This document shows positions 1 through 10,334 of a stretch of 23,393 bases of DNA, one piece after another. The DNA is taken from positions 1 to 23,393 of the forward strand of contig JANBPT010000779.1 in NCBI GenBank assembly GCA_027575765.1, read 5' to 3'. Both the position numbers and the translations under genes were made by a program. Below the pieces are notes generated by a model. That model did no database searches and had not been told where the DNA came from. It saw only the letters and a program-made list of their open reading frames with translations. Origin of the DNA: Tieghemiomyces parasiticus. Its lineage: Eukaryota > Kickxellomycota > Dimargaritomycetes > Dimargaritales > Dimargaritaceae. Position 1 is the stretch's first letter. Each line of letters starts with the position of its first letter.

Positions 1-1
1 C

Positions 2-58
2 ACCGCCACCGCCCTGAAGCTTCAACCCGGCCTTGCCAAGGGACTGTTCTCGCTGTGA
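2..58 (+). CDS. 3' end of an unidentified gene (partial)
   Basis: Frame 2 is open from the window edge to a TGA at 56-58 and encodes 18 residues ending in GLAKGLFSL. Third positions are strongly C/G-biased (for example ACC GCC ACC GCC CTG AAG), as in the confident genes here and unlike the DNA that follows. I infer the last codons of a gene entering from the left. The stretch is too short to name a family, and a chance open run of this length is possible. Confidence 0.35.
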   Translation, partial: TATALKLQPGLAKGLFSL

Positions 59-1120
59 TTCGGTCGGGCTCTGGATCCGATCCTCACTTGCGCTTCCCTC
101 CCTGACCTTCCGATGCAGTGGCGGACTTGCAGTACACCTTTTCTTATCAGAATATTGCATCCCAGCACCTCACTCCCCTATCTCCACCCGGCCATGACGG
201 ATCGAAGGGTTCGGCGTCAGGGATGCCTTATAGGAGCAGACAATCTAACCTACCAGACCCGAATGCTCTAGGGCCAGGATCTGGTCGATTCGAAACCGAT
301 GTTTCTGGCAGCGGGGGGACCCATCGTTACGACTTTGTCTATGCAATACTGCAAAAGGTGCAGTGTGATCACTGGCAAAAGGCATGGCTGTTTTGGCAAC
401 AGGCATCCCTCCCTATTTTCTTTTTTTGGCACCATTATCCGGATACGGGTAGTGGTACACTGATATCGCCTCGAGGTGCTCAGCTTGGTGGCGGAGACGC
501 TGGTGCGGAGTCACGGTCAAGTGATCCTTTCTGCCACTCGGAACTACTTCCGTCGTTATGCACAGCCTCCAGTCGAACTGAATATAGGGTCGGCAGGGAA
601 GCCTTAGGAAATGAAGCGGCATACCGTGGGCTTTGGCCCTAAAGCCACAGCCGAGATGTCGCAACGTAGTCAAGTGTACTATTGAAGACGCTAAATTGTG
701 GCGCGTGGGGAAATCTGGGGCCTTAGGCACTGGCGCTACAGATGGCACCTGAGAGTGTCTAAGGAAAGGACCCGAACGATATCAACTGTTGAAGGAGGGG
801 GCCATTCCGCACGCCACAGCTTAGGTTACTGTTTCATTGGGTCGGTCTCTATACCCTCCCTCCTCCATCATTCGCCCCGCCCTAATTTACTAGCCGTGAT
901 CTCCGGATCGCCAGGTATCAATCTTATGATGAGGGCCGTAAGGCTGGCTAGGTTGCGTTTCTCATTGACTGCCATACTGGGCTTGGCTGCCCTTTGCCTC
1001 ACTCCCGTCGAGTGGTGGCTAGCCTGCTATCACACAGGCCGCTACCCTATTGAAGCTGAGCCCTGGCCTGGCCGCTCGTCAGGCACCCTAGCCAAACTTT
1101 ACGGGGGCATAGTCGTGTGA

Positions 1121-1558
1121 CAACGGGAGGAAGACCATCAATTGACTGCTGGACAACCAGCCCAATCGTCTCCCAATTCCCCTACCGCTATCCACAATGA
1201 TGTGTACAGGGGCCTGGGGCTGGGTAGCTTTGTCAACCGCCGGGTCCCCTGCGACCTCACGGATGACCAGCGCCCCCTGCTGGTACGGCTTACCGGTATC
1301 CACCGGCTGATTTCCACCGCCACAGGTGATGGGCCATGAGGATAAACTCATGATTCGCCTACTGGTTCGAATCGCCGGAGGGAGTGCCTTCAAGGCGGCC
1401 CTGTCCTTACCCTGATACGCCGGGCCAGTGTTATGCCAAGGTTCTGCTGACCGATTATTTTTACCAGATGAGGCCTGCTGTACCTGGGCGCCAAACCCCT
1501 CGGCGTCACGGTCCCCACCGACTACTGCGTTGATGACGAGCTGGAACCCGTACTGTAG
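1121..1558 (+). pseudogene. Frameshifted coding relic, unidentified
   Basis: Gene-like codon use runs through this stretch but changes frame three times. Frame 2 (1121-1339) includes RVPCDLTDDQRPLLVRLTG. Frame 0 (about 1326-1415) includes MIRLLVRIAGGSAFKAALSL. Frame 1 (about 1408-1470) includes AKVLLTDYFYQM. Frame 2 again (1473-1558) includes YLGAKPLGVTVPTDYC and ends in TAG. Each change moves the frame by +1. The gaps are too short for the 176-387-nt introns seen elsewhere in the window. The upstream frame 2 is also open over 698-1120, separated by one TGA. I do not recognise the family. Alternatives are a gene with very short introns, or sequence errors. Confidence 0.3.
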
Positions 1559-2176
1559 GCCTGGGCAAAGGCAGACTGGAGTTAGGGCCGTCAACTCCCC
1601 TTCTCCTCCCACCGCTCAACGGTGATAGCCCATCACCACCTCGTACGGCAGCCACCCATGCCTACGAGTCTAGTACCAATCTCAAGCTTCCTCCAACCCG
1701 TCCCTAATGTTTTGACCAAGCCCCCCGGTAATTTATGCTTATTTAGGAAAACCAAACGGCGCCATCCGACAATTATCTCACTACCGTGCGGCGGTTGTGG
1801 GTGTCAGAAAATCGAAGCTTGTCCAGTAGGACACTAATAGGTTAATTATCAGGATGGTTTTACCAAACATCATTGTACGCTAGAGAAAAGAAAGGCTGCA
1901 GTAGTAGCGGCCGTCTCCTTGTGGGGCGCTGTCCGTGCCTTTTATGGCCGGCCGCTGAGTCAAGAAGTGTCACCTGTGATCGCCGGAACTCCGAGAGAAA
2001 ATTGATCTTAAAAATCGCTGGTAGAAGTAGAGGTATGGTGCAGCAAGACGGGTGGTTATGCAGGGGTTAACATAGACCTTAAGGCAGGATAAAAATGATA
2101 GTATTTAGCGCAGGAGAAATAGTTAAGGCAGGGCGGACATTAGTGCATGGTTATATTGTCGGAGGGGGTTGCCTTG

Positions 2177-2764
2177 TAGCGTATGGATATGTTTCTTAGA
2201 AGGTTCTTCGGCGGGGTGTCTTTGGGGTGTGATCTATTTAATGATCGATATTTTTTTACACACGCACCGTTCAAATTTGAGGAGTTCAAGGTTTTATCAA
2301 CTTTCTGTGTGTAACTGACGCCGACGACAGTGCCATGTAAGCTAGGAATCGGGCCCTTTACAAGGAATTCATGTGAAGTTATAGTTGAATTACGGTTAGT
2401 TTCACAGTATGGAACTAATGTGTGGAGCAGGTAGATAGCCTCGATTCATCCTAATCATACTCTAGTGTTTATGGGGGGGGGAATGTCATCTATCCATTCG
2501 AATGAAGCGCAGATGCAAGCAGAGGAGTATTATGATTTCTCGACAGTCAGTGTTCTGTTTGTAAATGAGAAAATTCTGATATACGAACCGTTCCCGTTGA
2601 TCTATTCGACAGTAGATTCCAAATCAAAATCGTTAAATCGGAAGTGGTGTAGGCTGTTAGAAGGCTCATGGGAGGAGCCTACGACTCGCCATCTGGCTCC
2701 CGTTCAATATAATCTTGGTAGAAATTCTATCGCAATCGGGGCAGCTAGGGTCGACCAGTGTTAA
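2177..2764 (+). pseudogene. AT-richer coding relic with two internal stops, unidentified
   Basis: Frame 2 runs 196 codons with only two internal stops (TAA near 2312, TAG at 2432), although the local base composition would predict about ten. It includes DLFNDRYFFTHAPFKFEEFK and EEYYDFSTVSVLFVNEK. Frame 0 then carries on beyond 2764 with VTERGHDIRQIWARHQR to a TAG near 2905. Base composition is clearly more AT-rich than in the neighbouring genes, which suggests foreign or long-decayed DNA. I do not recognise the product. It lies just past the 3' end of the Zn2Cys6 gene and on the opposite strand. Confidence 0.28.
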
Positions 2765-2925
2765 TATTTATCAATTGGTGACGACAGAAGATCAAGGTGA
2801 AGACGATCACCATTCTGTTACAGAAAGGGGTCACGATATTAGGCAGATCTGGGCACGACATCAGAGAGCCACTCAGCCAACAGAGTCAAAATCCCGGCCG
2901 TGGTAGGGTAACCATAGGACAGGTA

Positions 2926-5451
2926 TCACTTTGATTCTAGCCTAGGACTTTCTGGGGCCTTGGAAAGCTGCCGATGTACCGGGATAAGGTCTAGCTCATG
3001 GCAATGGACGTTCTCCAAGGCCCGGGCGATAAGTGACTTGTACGACTCGATATAGGCAACGAAGGGCTCAAATTCGTCAAGATAGGCCCGGTACATACGG
3101 ATAGTGTCCATATCCCGACGTACCTGGCCCGCGTCCTCCGAGATATAAGGGAGACGGTTGACATACCAGTAACACGCCAGGAAGCAGCACAGGCTGGTAC
3201 AGAGGTTGTGAGCCTGAACGGGTACGTGTTTTATGAACGGTAAGCAGTTGCGTGTAAAATAGTCGGCCGATTCCGAGCCATACCGACGCAGGGCCGGATA
3301 GGATTCTGGCCGGAAGGCCCGCGACCCAAAGTTCCAGTTGTGTAGGTTGGCAAACAGCCGGGTGGCGTGGAAGACACTATGGACCATGCAAGTGCCAGCC
3401 ATATATACCGGGTTGTCACGCTCCGGATCAATGACCTTGTGGGGTAGGATAGGGAATTCCCGGAGCAGCTGCGGATAGAGAACATTCAGCCGTTGGTTGA
3501 TTTCCAAGTATGGTTGGAGGTCCATGTCGGCCGGGTTATGGGGCGGTACGTGGGCCCGCAGGGCACTCGTGGCATTGGTGATGCTCGATAGAGTGATAAG
3601 GGACGGGTATCCGCTGACACTGTGGGTCAGGCACGGGATCAAGGCCGGGTAGGTGTCCTCCTCGGGGGGTAGGGCGAATAGCTTGAGCAGGATCTCGTCG
3701 CTGATGGGATTGACTCGGATGTACGTGGTGTCCAACTGACTCGGCAAGCCTAGTTGGCAGCCGGCCACGCTTTCGAGGGCTGTCACTTCGTAGAATGTCC
3801 GACGTCTAAACTCGAGGGCAATCTCCTGGTGCAGTGCCCGTCGGGGGTCGACCGGTGTGGGGTGGTCGTGTAGGTCGGTGAGGTGGTATTGACGCTGGGT
3901 AATCATCCTGCATTGGGGCGCAGGGTAGGGGGGGGGTGTTCGGCAAATAAGGACGTAGAGCAGCGCACGTTAGTTAGTTGGGAGATATAGGGGTAAGTAG
4001 CTAAGGTGATAACCGAGACCTGATTTTTCAGGAGGCAACTGAGACGAAGGACAGGCTGAGGTGGACGTACTTGTTACTTAAAGCTGACAGTGACGAGCCA
4101 TGGATAAGGTTTATGGGGCGTGGTGATGTGGGAGAGGGTGGGGCAGCCATTACCAGGTTAGATCCCAGGGAGGGCTCCTGGTTGTAGTCAGGTCGCTCTG
4201 CTTTACAGCGTCGTCCTGATCGACAGGCCGTATCGGGTTACCGGTCGCGGTCACGAATGAGGGACTGTACTTACACATGAAGTTCACATAATTGTGATCG
4301 GTGTTATGAAAGGCGTGTACCCGGCACACTTGGTACATGAGGAAGGGGGTGTCTACTGCCAGGCAGCTGCAGAGCCGATGGAGCGCGGTGTGACTGATGC
4401 GTTCCAAGTATGCGGCAGAGAGGCGGTGACGGTCCCGGGATTCCAACTGCGTCTCGGATAGGACACTTATACCGTAGCACAGCATAGAATCCAGTGCGAT
4501 GGGGCGGAGTTCCTGACGGTCCAGTTTTCGGTAGAGTCGGGCCAGGAAGGGTTTACAAAACAAACGTACCTGATGCATTACGTAGAGGGCTAAAAGGGAT
4601 CGAACCAAAACGGGGGAGTAGAGCATATCCTCGAAAGACTTGAGGCTGCGGGCAATACGGGTGGTGCGTTGCAACGTCTCGAGAAACTGCTCGGCGTCAG
4701 CTGGTGAGGGGATAAAGGAGCGCACGTCGGAGTAATAGGTCAGGAGGGATTTGGCTGGGGGTAGCGAAGCATTAAAGTCCCAGGGAGAAATTTTAGGCTG
4801 GGGTGTAGCGTCCAGTGTGGGAGGGATAGGAGGAGGTGGAGTCAAAAGGTTCTGGATGGCCATTGGGTGCCAGGTGGACGGAGGTGGCAGCAATGGCGGC
4901 CGTAGTGGTGGCAGGGGCATCATAGTAGGTGTGGTCTTGGAGATGGATACCGATTTCGACCGGGGCCCTCCAGCTGGGCAATTTAATGTCATAATCGGGA
5001 CCGCAGCGAGGGAGGGAGGTGAGGACCACATGTTAGCTGATGCAGGTGGACCGGGGGAAGCCAGGGTCTCAATGGTGGAGCTAGATATGGTCGCAGATGT
5101 CGGGGCTCGGGGCGACACGTCGGAGATGCTGTCGAATGAACTAGAGGTGGCGAGATGCACGACCGGATCTATCTTTCGTTGTCGAATATCGCTGCCGCCG
5201 GTACCGCGGCGTTGGCGGCCCCGACGGGGCGGCTGACGGGCGATCTTACTAAACTGGCAGGCATCGGCCACGCCTGCTCGGGTACACTTTATGCAAGGCT
5301 GCTGGCCGTCGCAACCAGCCTTACGAGCCACACACCGGGTGCACGCGTGGCGCTGATACTTGAGTTCCTTGGGTAGTGGCGGTGGTTTAGGCGGCCCCGG
5401 TACGGTCACCTTGAACGTGGGTACTTGACAGCCCCTGTAGAATGGGGGCAT
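2926..5451 (-). CDS. Zn2Cys6 fungal-specific transcription factor (two exons)
   Basis: Predicted nuclear DNA-binding regulator; target genes unknown. Exon 1 is 5451-4277 and exon 2 is 3907-2926, giving 2157 nt and 718 residues. The Zn2Cys6 cluster is at residues 37-65 (CTRC, then Cys47, Cys53, Cys56 and Cys65, with standard spacing), followed by a basic stretch (PRRGRQRRG). A Pro/Ser-rich linker covers about residues 90-225. The fungal_trans-type middle homology region starts in exon 1 (SMLCYGISVLSE) and continues in exon 2 (EIALEFRRRTFYEV, the family's RRR-[FT]-[FW] signature). The domain runs across the intron, so the two open frames are one gene. The strongest-looking donor (GTAAGT at 4274) creates an immediate TGA with the CAG acceptor at 3908; only the GTGTAA donor at 4276 keeps the frame. 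A TATATA lies only 11 nt before the ATG, so the start could be reconsidered, although no earlier in-frame Met is visible. Confidence 0.88.
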
Positions 5452-8400
5452 GGCTAACGACTATATAGGCTAAGGGCGTGTAGTTGGTTGGCCACTTAGG
5501 GCGATGGTGCCCAGTGGACCGACCCTTTCAAAAGCAGGTGGGTGATAGGTCGGAAGCAGGGTATCGATGACCTAAGGCAGGCGACCGACGTGGGTAAGGA
5601 TAGCACATTCCGTGGTGCAACCAGGTCTGTGGGCGACTATGTAAAATAGAAGTCGGATACGAATGGGCCAGCAGTGAGATGTGCCGTCGCGAGGCGGCCA
5701 TGAAGAGGGCTCGAGGTCAGAATTGCGGTCTGGTGCGAATTCCGGAATGGCAGGCAAGGAGGAATGCTAAATAGTGAGGGCATGCCAGACGGGGCTCGCC
5801 CGGTGGCATATGGGTGATAACCCCCTCCCCCCAGAACAGGCCGAGGCTACAACCGACTGATTGAGGAGCTTTGTTGACGCTCTAACGGGCGTATACAAGT
5901 GGGAAAGTAGGGCGCGAGAGAGCACAGGTGGGAAGAAAGCACAGAGCCACTGGAGGCTGTTGGTGGTGGTATGAACTGCCTATTTGGGAACCGAGACTGT
6001 GGCAGACAGTGCCGCGTCGGACGAACCAATCACTAAACAGTGTGGAGCTAGCCCGATTGAGCAGTTAACGAAAGCCAACACCTCGGCTGATGCGCCTTGC
6101 GGAATGGTCCTGATCTGCGTCCTCCCACTGCATACCTCGGTCCATTTTACCTGCCGTTAGCTGCTATAATAGGTAACTTACGCTTCTCATTACGTTCCTG
6201 AGTGCTACGCCCCCCCCGATAGACCTTCAGGTCAATCGCTCCCCTTGCCTTCCTCCGCTTGGATCTGACAGTGAATCTCTGACTTAGGATCAGGCCCGTC
6301 TAGCGGCAGGTGGCACCCGTCTCACCTTTACAGCATGAATCCTGTGGCCCTGGGATGCTGACCTGGTTAGTCCAGGCTGAGCGGGTGGCTTATGGCATGC
6401 GTGATTAGTCAGCGAGAGGACATGTCGGCTGTGCAGGAGAGCTGGTTCCCTAGAGTAGCGTCGCTTCCCTGCTGTCCGACCTGAAACGAGGTTATGCAAA
6501 GGTGCAGGCTAATGACTGTTGTCGAGTGACCCATTTCTTCGTCACTATGGGTGCGAATTTGAACACTGGAAATTAGAGGGGATAAGAGCCATCCAACGCA
6601 CTGGACGAAACTCTCAGCCTTGCCGATAGCTCTGACGGCAGAGCGGTGTATCTCACCGCTACGGTATTTACCTGCAATCACCGCCTATTATTGAGGTACG
6701 TTTCCATTTCTCGCCTGACACCCTTGGGTCTTGGCCTAACCGATGGGATTGGCTGCTGCCATCGCGTCCAATATGGTAAGAAACTATTTTGGAATAGAGA
6801 CCCCTCTTGCCGGTCGCAGTGGCTCCTTCACCGGCGTGGCTAGCCGAGATTGTACACTTCTCATACACAACTGACCTGTGACCACTGGTCATTTGGGGTA
6901 TAAATTTTGACTTCTCGGCCTTTCTAATCAATAACCTTACGGCAGTGTTAAATTATATCTTCGAATTATCCACAACTTCCGGGCCCCTCATGAGCAGTAT
7001 CCCCTACAGCCACTCCCTAGCACATGTACCTTCGAAATATCACCTACTTGATACGCAAGGCTTAGCGCCGTGTTCAATACCTTATGTATACCCTTCAGCT
7101 TCCCGACCACCACTTACTGGACGCTTCGCCCGCCTTCGTGACCCATCTCTGACCGCATCTCTTCGAAGGGTATCCAGTCTCTGTCCCCTTGCACTGATGG
7201 GGCTATATTGACCCTACTAGACCACTAAAAGCCATAGGCAGACCCAGTCGCCGGTCACAAAAGTTTCGACACGCATAACCCCAACCCTAAGTTACCAGTA
7301 CCTGTTTACACCCGACCATTTATAGGTTGTCACTTTCCCTTGTTTAGAAAATACGCCCCCCTATTACCAGGTTAATTCACATCTAAAGCTGAGGAGGCAA
7401 ACTACATCTCAACTCACCCTAATGCACATCCCTAGTATTTTTGGGCATTACTATTAGCTGTTTCGAGTTCAGCTAGGGGCTGTGAGCGGATGGGTATCAT
7501 GCTCGTTGTTATCAGCTATGAGAGCTTGCAGTGCGCACTACCGCCAAGGCCAGTTGTGTTTCTAATCAACACACGCCATTCTCCACACACGTCCTGACCA
7601 GGATCTAGACGCTTGGCGGAGTAAGTAGGAGCCACCATTTACCAAGAAATTCACCCCATCCTGGGATAGGAACATAAACTGCTGAATCTAACCTTATAAG
7701 TACCCCTGGACAGACTGGTTAAAAGGGGTATTCCGTTGTAGCAAACGGCTGTCTCCATCGGGGATCCAGGTGGCATTGGTTATACCGATTATGGTTGCCC
7801 ATGTTGGTTTCAAAGTGAGCGGCACTGTGGACAACATCCCGACCATAATTAAAGCTGGTAATTATACGTTTTGCTTCCTACCGAGAGTTCAGGGGGGGGA
7901 ATTCAGCGTTAGATCTTGCGTTAGACACCCCGGCTGGGAGACGCCGCTCTTGCTTCCCGCTAACCATGTTAATGCCTGCCCTGGCCGCACTTCATTTATT
8001 ATATACACCTCATGTTACAACCGAGATCTCTAGCGCGCGCACTCACACAGATGTCGAGTATGCCGACTCCATTTACATCAACTCCGAGCTTTACTACCAT
8101 GAGAAAGCCGTCCGTAAGGCCAGCATAGTTACCTTCAAGGCGCTCCAGTGATGGCCAGGCCCCTGTTGTAGCACCAGAGTCTAGCTCAAGGGTCGCAAGC
8201 TTCGGAACAACCCCTAGAATCACCCCCTACTACTTCCTCAACGGATCAACCGGGCGGAGCAGCATGTAAAAGGTCGGCACCATTAAAAGCACCTTCGCCC
8301 GACGATTTCACACCATTGAGTGATAATCCACTTTCTATAGCAATGGTACCAATTTTATTCGCGCGAGTTTATGCATACTTTACGGGCTTGCTGACCGACT

Positions 8401-9113
8401 TGAGAATTATTGGAAGCCCGAAAGGCACCTCTAGCCGATTGGCGAGTCCAAAATCCAGACCCTATGTTGCCGATCTATCTTGACCTCTACAGTGACAACA
8501 CAGAAGACAACGCCGGGGCCAACACCAAGAATTTTGGGCAGAGCGATAAGAGGGTGTCCGTATCAGACGGGAAAGCCTCCACGGCCACTAGGTCCCCCGC
8601 CTGTACATTGATTCGGCCAACAGGTAAGATGAAATTAATGACAATAACTGTGCCATAACCGAAATAATCCGCCGAGGAGGCCCTGGTCGACCAAAGCAGA
8701 TGAACCCACCACTGGTGGGGGGTCCACACGCCCTGGACCTCTTGTAATTACTAGTCACCGATCACTGTGGCTTACTATTCATCGCTGGGACTGGTTGTTG
8801 ATGTTTTTTTTTTGCTAAAAATGCATATGAAATTACTCTAAAGTACACTGGCGACCAAGCTAAAGACGGTATGTCCTTTGAAGTGGACGCTCCTTCCAAG
8901 CTACACTGGTTCAGTCGCAATATTTTACCACTAGTGTGGTAATTAAGGTACACGGGTACGTCAGAATGGGGGTGGGGCCGATAGCCTTAACCCCGTTGGC
9001 CACGGCTTAATGGAAGGTCAATATAGAATTGACCCTTGACATGGGGCTTGCCGCACGGTCAGGCGTGTATAGGAAAGGAGACCCACGGCCGACCTCATGG
9101 ACCCGGTCCCCGC
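5452..9113. other. Gene desert between the Zn2Cys6 gene and TRP1
   Basis: No intact gene is supported. Open frames between 5452 and 7690 are short, unbiased in codon use and unlike any family I know. The only structured part is the broken coding relic at 7692-8942, listed separately. No tRNA, rRNA, terminal inverted repeat or transposase signature was seen. Confidence 0.6.
7692..8942 (+). pseudogene. Broken coding relic; possible picorna-like capsid fragment
   Basis: Four overlapping or adjacent open stretches on one strand. Frame 0 at 7692-8033 has 113 sense codons without a stop and includes IPTIIKAGNYTFCFLPR. Frame 1 at about 8030-8151 shows strong RNY codon bias and includes DVEYADSIYINSELYYHE. 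Frame 0 at 8172-8483 has 103 codons; it begins with a Gln/Ser/Pro/Thr-rich linker and continues with DDFTPLSDNPLSIAMV and FTGLLTDLRIIGSP. Frame 1 follows at 8410-8658, then a short frame-0 piece at 8832-8942 containing GMSFEVDAPSKLHWF. The order of a beta-rich domain, a polar linker and a second beta-rich domain is reminiscent of jelly-roll capsid regions of picorna-like viruses. This is a by-eye impression; no search was possible. The frame breaks mean no functional product. It could instead be a decayed host gene or chance. Confidence 0.22.
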
Positions 9114-9872
9114 CTATGCAATCAAGGAAGCCTTGGCCGAAGTGATGAACTCCCGGACCTTATCGGGACATTTACGCAGGGAACCATCGTCCCGTTCCAC
9201 TCCGCTAGACACATCCACTGCCCAAGGGGCCGCACTCGCCACGGCCTGGGCGACATTCCTCGGATTGAGTCCGCCAGCCAGGATGAACGGTTGACCCGCC
9301 CGTCGCACAGGATCTGTAAGGGACCAGTCGAAGGTAACGCCGCGGCCGCCCTGGGCGCTAGCCGGGCCAGCCACTTTAGCGTCCAGGAGGGAGACCCGGT
9401 GGTACCCTGGAGTGGCGACTGTCGCGTAATCGGAAAAGGTTTCGTCCATGTGGAATACCTTGATCACCGGGTGGCCAATGTCAGACGCCAAGTGGATATC
9501 CTCGCGGCCGTGGAGCTGGACCAGGTCGAGCGGAATCTGGGCGGCGACTTCCCGAATGTAGTCCACGGGTTGATCGAGGAATACACCGACCAAGAGTGGC
9601 CCACGCCGCCGGGTCAGTTCGGCCGCGCGGTCCTGAAACCATGTCACGGCTGCGTCAGCCCCCGCGGGTGGGGCACCTTCGGTGCCCGGGAAGGTTTCCG
9701 TATCGCCACGGTACTGCCGGAGCCACCGGCCCATACTCTGGGCCGTTTCCAGGTTGACCAGTCGTTTGGATGGGGCCAGAATGATACCGAGCAGGTCGGC
9801 CCCGGACTCAGCCGCCAGCTGCAAATCCTCGAGGTGGCGCAAGCCGCAAATCTTAACGAGGGGGGCAGGCAT
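9114..9872 (-). CDS. TRP1: Phosphoribosylanthranilate isomerase
   Basis: Catalyses the Amadori rearrangement of N-(5-phosphoribosyl)anthranilate to CdRP in tryptophan biosynthesis; cytosolic TIM barrel. 252 residues in one exon. The start is the ATG at 9872, giving MPAPLVKICGLRHLED; the frame is open another 35 codons upstream, but that extension is low-complexity and lies before the family's usual N-terminus. Visible family features: the catalytic Cys in VKICGL (residue 9), GIILAPSKR (29-37), LVQLHG (117-122), the general-acid Asp in LLDAKV (about 164), and phosphate-binding segments GGRGVTFDW (175-183), LAGGLNPRNV (198-207) and VDVSSGVE (219-226). It is monofunctional: no glutaminase or indole-glycerol-phosphate synthase domain lies beside it. 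In many ascomycetes and basidiomycetes these domains are fused, so this arrangement fits an early-diverging fungus or a yeast-like state. It is divergent from SNU66 across 462 bp. Confidence 0.97.
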   Translation of the reverse strand: MPAPLVKICGLRHLEDLQLAAESGADLLGIILAPSKRLVNLETAQSMGRWLRQYRGDTETFPGTEGAPPAGADAAVTWFQDRAAELTRRRGPLLVGVFLDQPVDYIREVAAQIPLDLVQLHGREDIHLASDIGHPVIKVFHMDETFSDYATVATPGYHRVSLLDAKVAGPASAQGGRGVTFDWSLTDPVRRAGQPFILAGGLNPRNVAQAVASAAPWAVDVSSGVERDDGSLRKCPDKVREFITSAKASLIA

Positions 9873-10334
9873 GGTGGGGAAAGGTGAGGAATGGGATTGG
9901 GATTGAGGTGGAGGGTGCAAGTGAGGGTATAGGCATGAAGCAATTGAGAAGGACAGTGAGTTATGAACTGGACCCAAAGGTAAAGTGTAAGGCGGTTTCT
10001 TTTTTTTAGGGGTTACGTGAATAGAGTACAGAGGGTCCCAGTTATGTCGCCTGGATTCGATTTCCAGCCTTTGGCTGTCTGTGCATTATCATTGTGAGCC
10101 ACCTAACCAATCGAGAACAGCTGTCCCGCAGCAGGTAAGGTAGCCACGCCTGACTTCCCACAGCTGGGTACATCAGTTGCCGCGCATTCTCTTATTTATC
10201 TTCACTCGCGCGTTCTTATTCATTTTCTATAATCAACTATAGTCAGTGTTGTGCCCTCCACGACTTCAGTCTCCTGTACATTGTACCGGTATCCTCCTTA
10301 TTCCCATTTCACCAAGCACCACTTCTACACGTCC
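9873..10334. promoter_or_regulatory. Shared divergent promoter region of TRP1 and SNU66
   Basis: The 462 bp between the two start codons must hold both promoters. A TATAATC lies at 10228-10234, about 100 nt before the SNU66 ATG, in a CT-rich leader (TCTTATTTATCTTCACTCG at about 10191-10209). A T8 run lies near 10003-10010. I see no clear Gcn4-type TGACTC element. Confidence 0.4.

Noticed and set aside
118..642. 174-codon plus-strand frame
   Set aside because: Starts at GTG, has unbiased codon use and no recognisable domain; long runs like this are expected a few times by chance in the window.
1364..1378. GGTTCGAATC, resembling a tRNA T-loop
   Set aside because: Flanking bases do not form a T-stem and no anticodon or acceptor arm can be drawn. 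The similar TTCGAAT near 19695 fails the same test.
1088..1612. 174-codon minus-strand frame
   Set aside because: It opposes the plus-strand pieces with better codon bias (1121-1558), resembles no family and lacks a convincing ATG context.
2001..2900. AT-rich block as a nuclear copy of mitochondrial DNA
   Set aside because: No mitochondrial protein, tRNA or rRNA sequence is recognisable, and GC content is higher than usual for fungal mitochondria.
4751..5236. 161-codon plus-strand frame
   Set aside because: Antisense to the Pro/Ser-rich part of the Zn2Cys6 gene; its glycine-rich content mirrors the proline codons.
9036..9887. 283-codon open frame on the plus strand
   Set aside because: It is the antisense shadow of TRP1, whose catalytic motifs are unmistakable on the minus strand.
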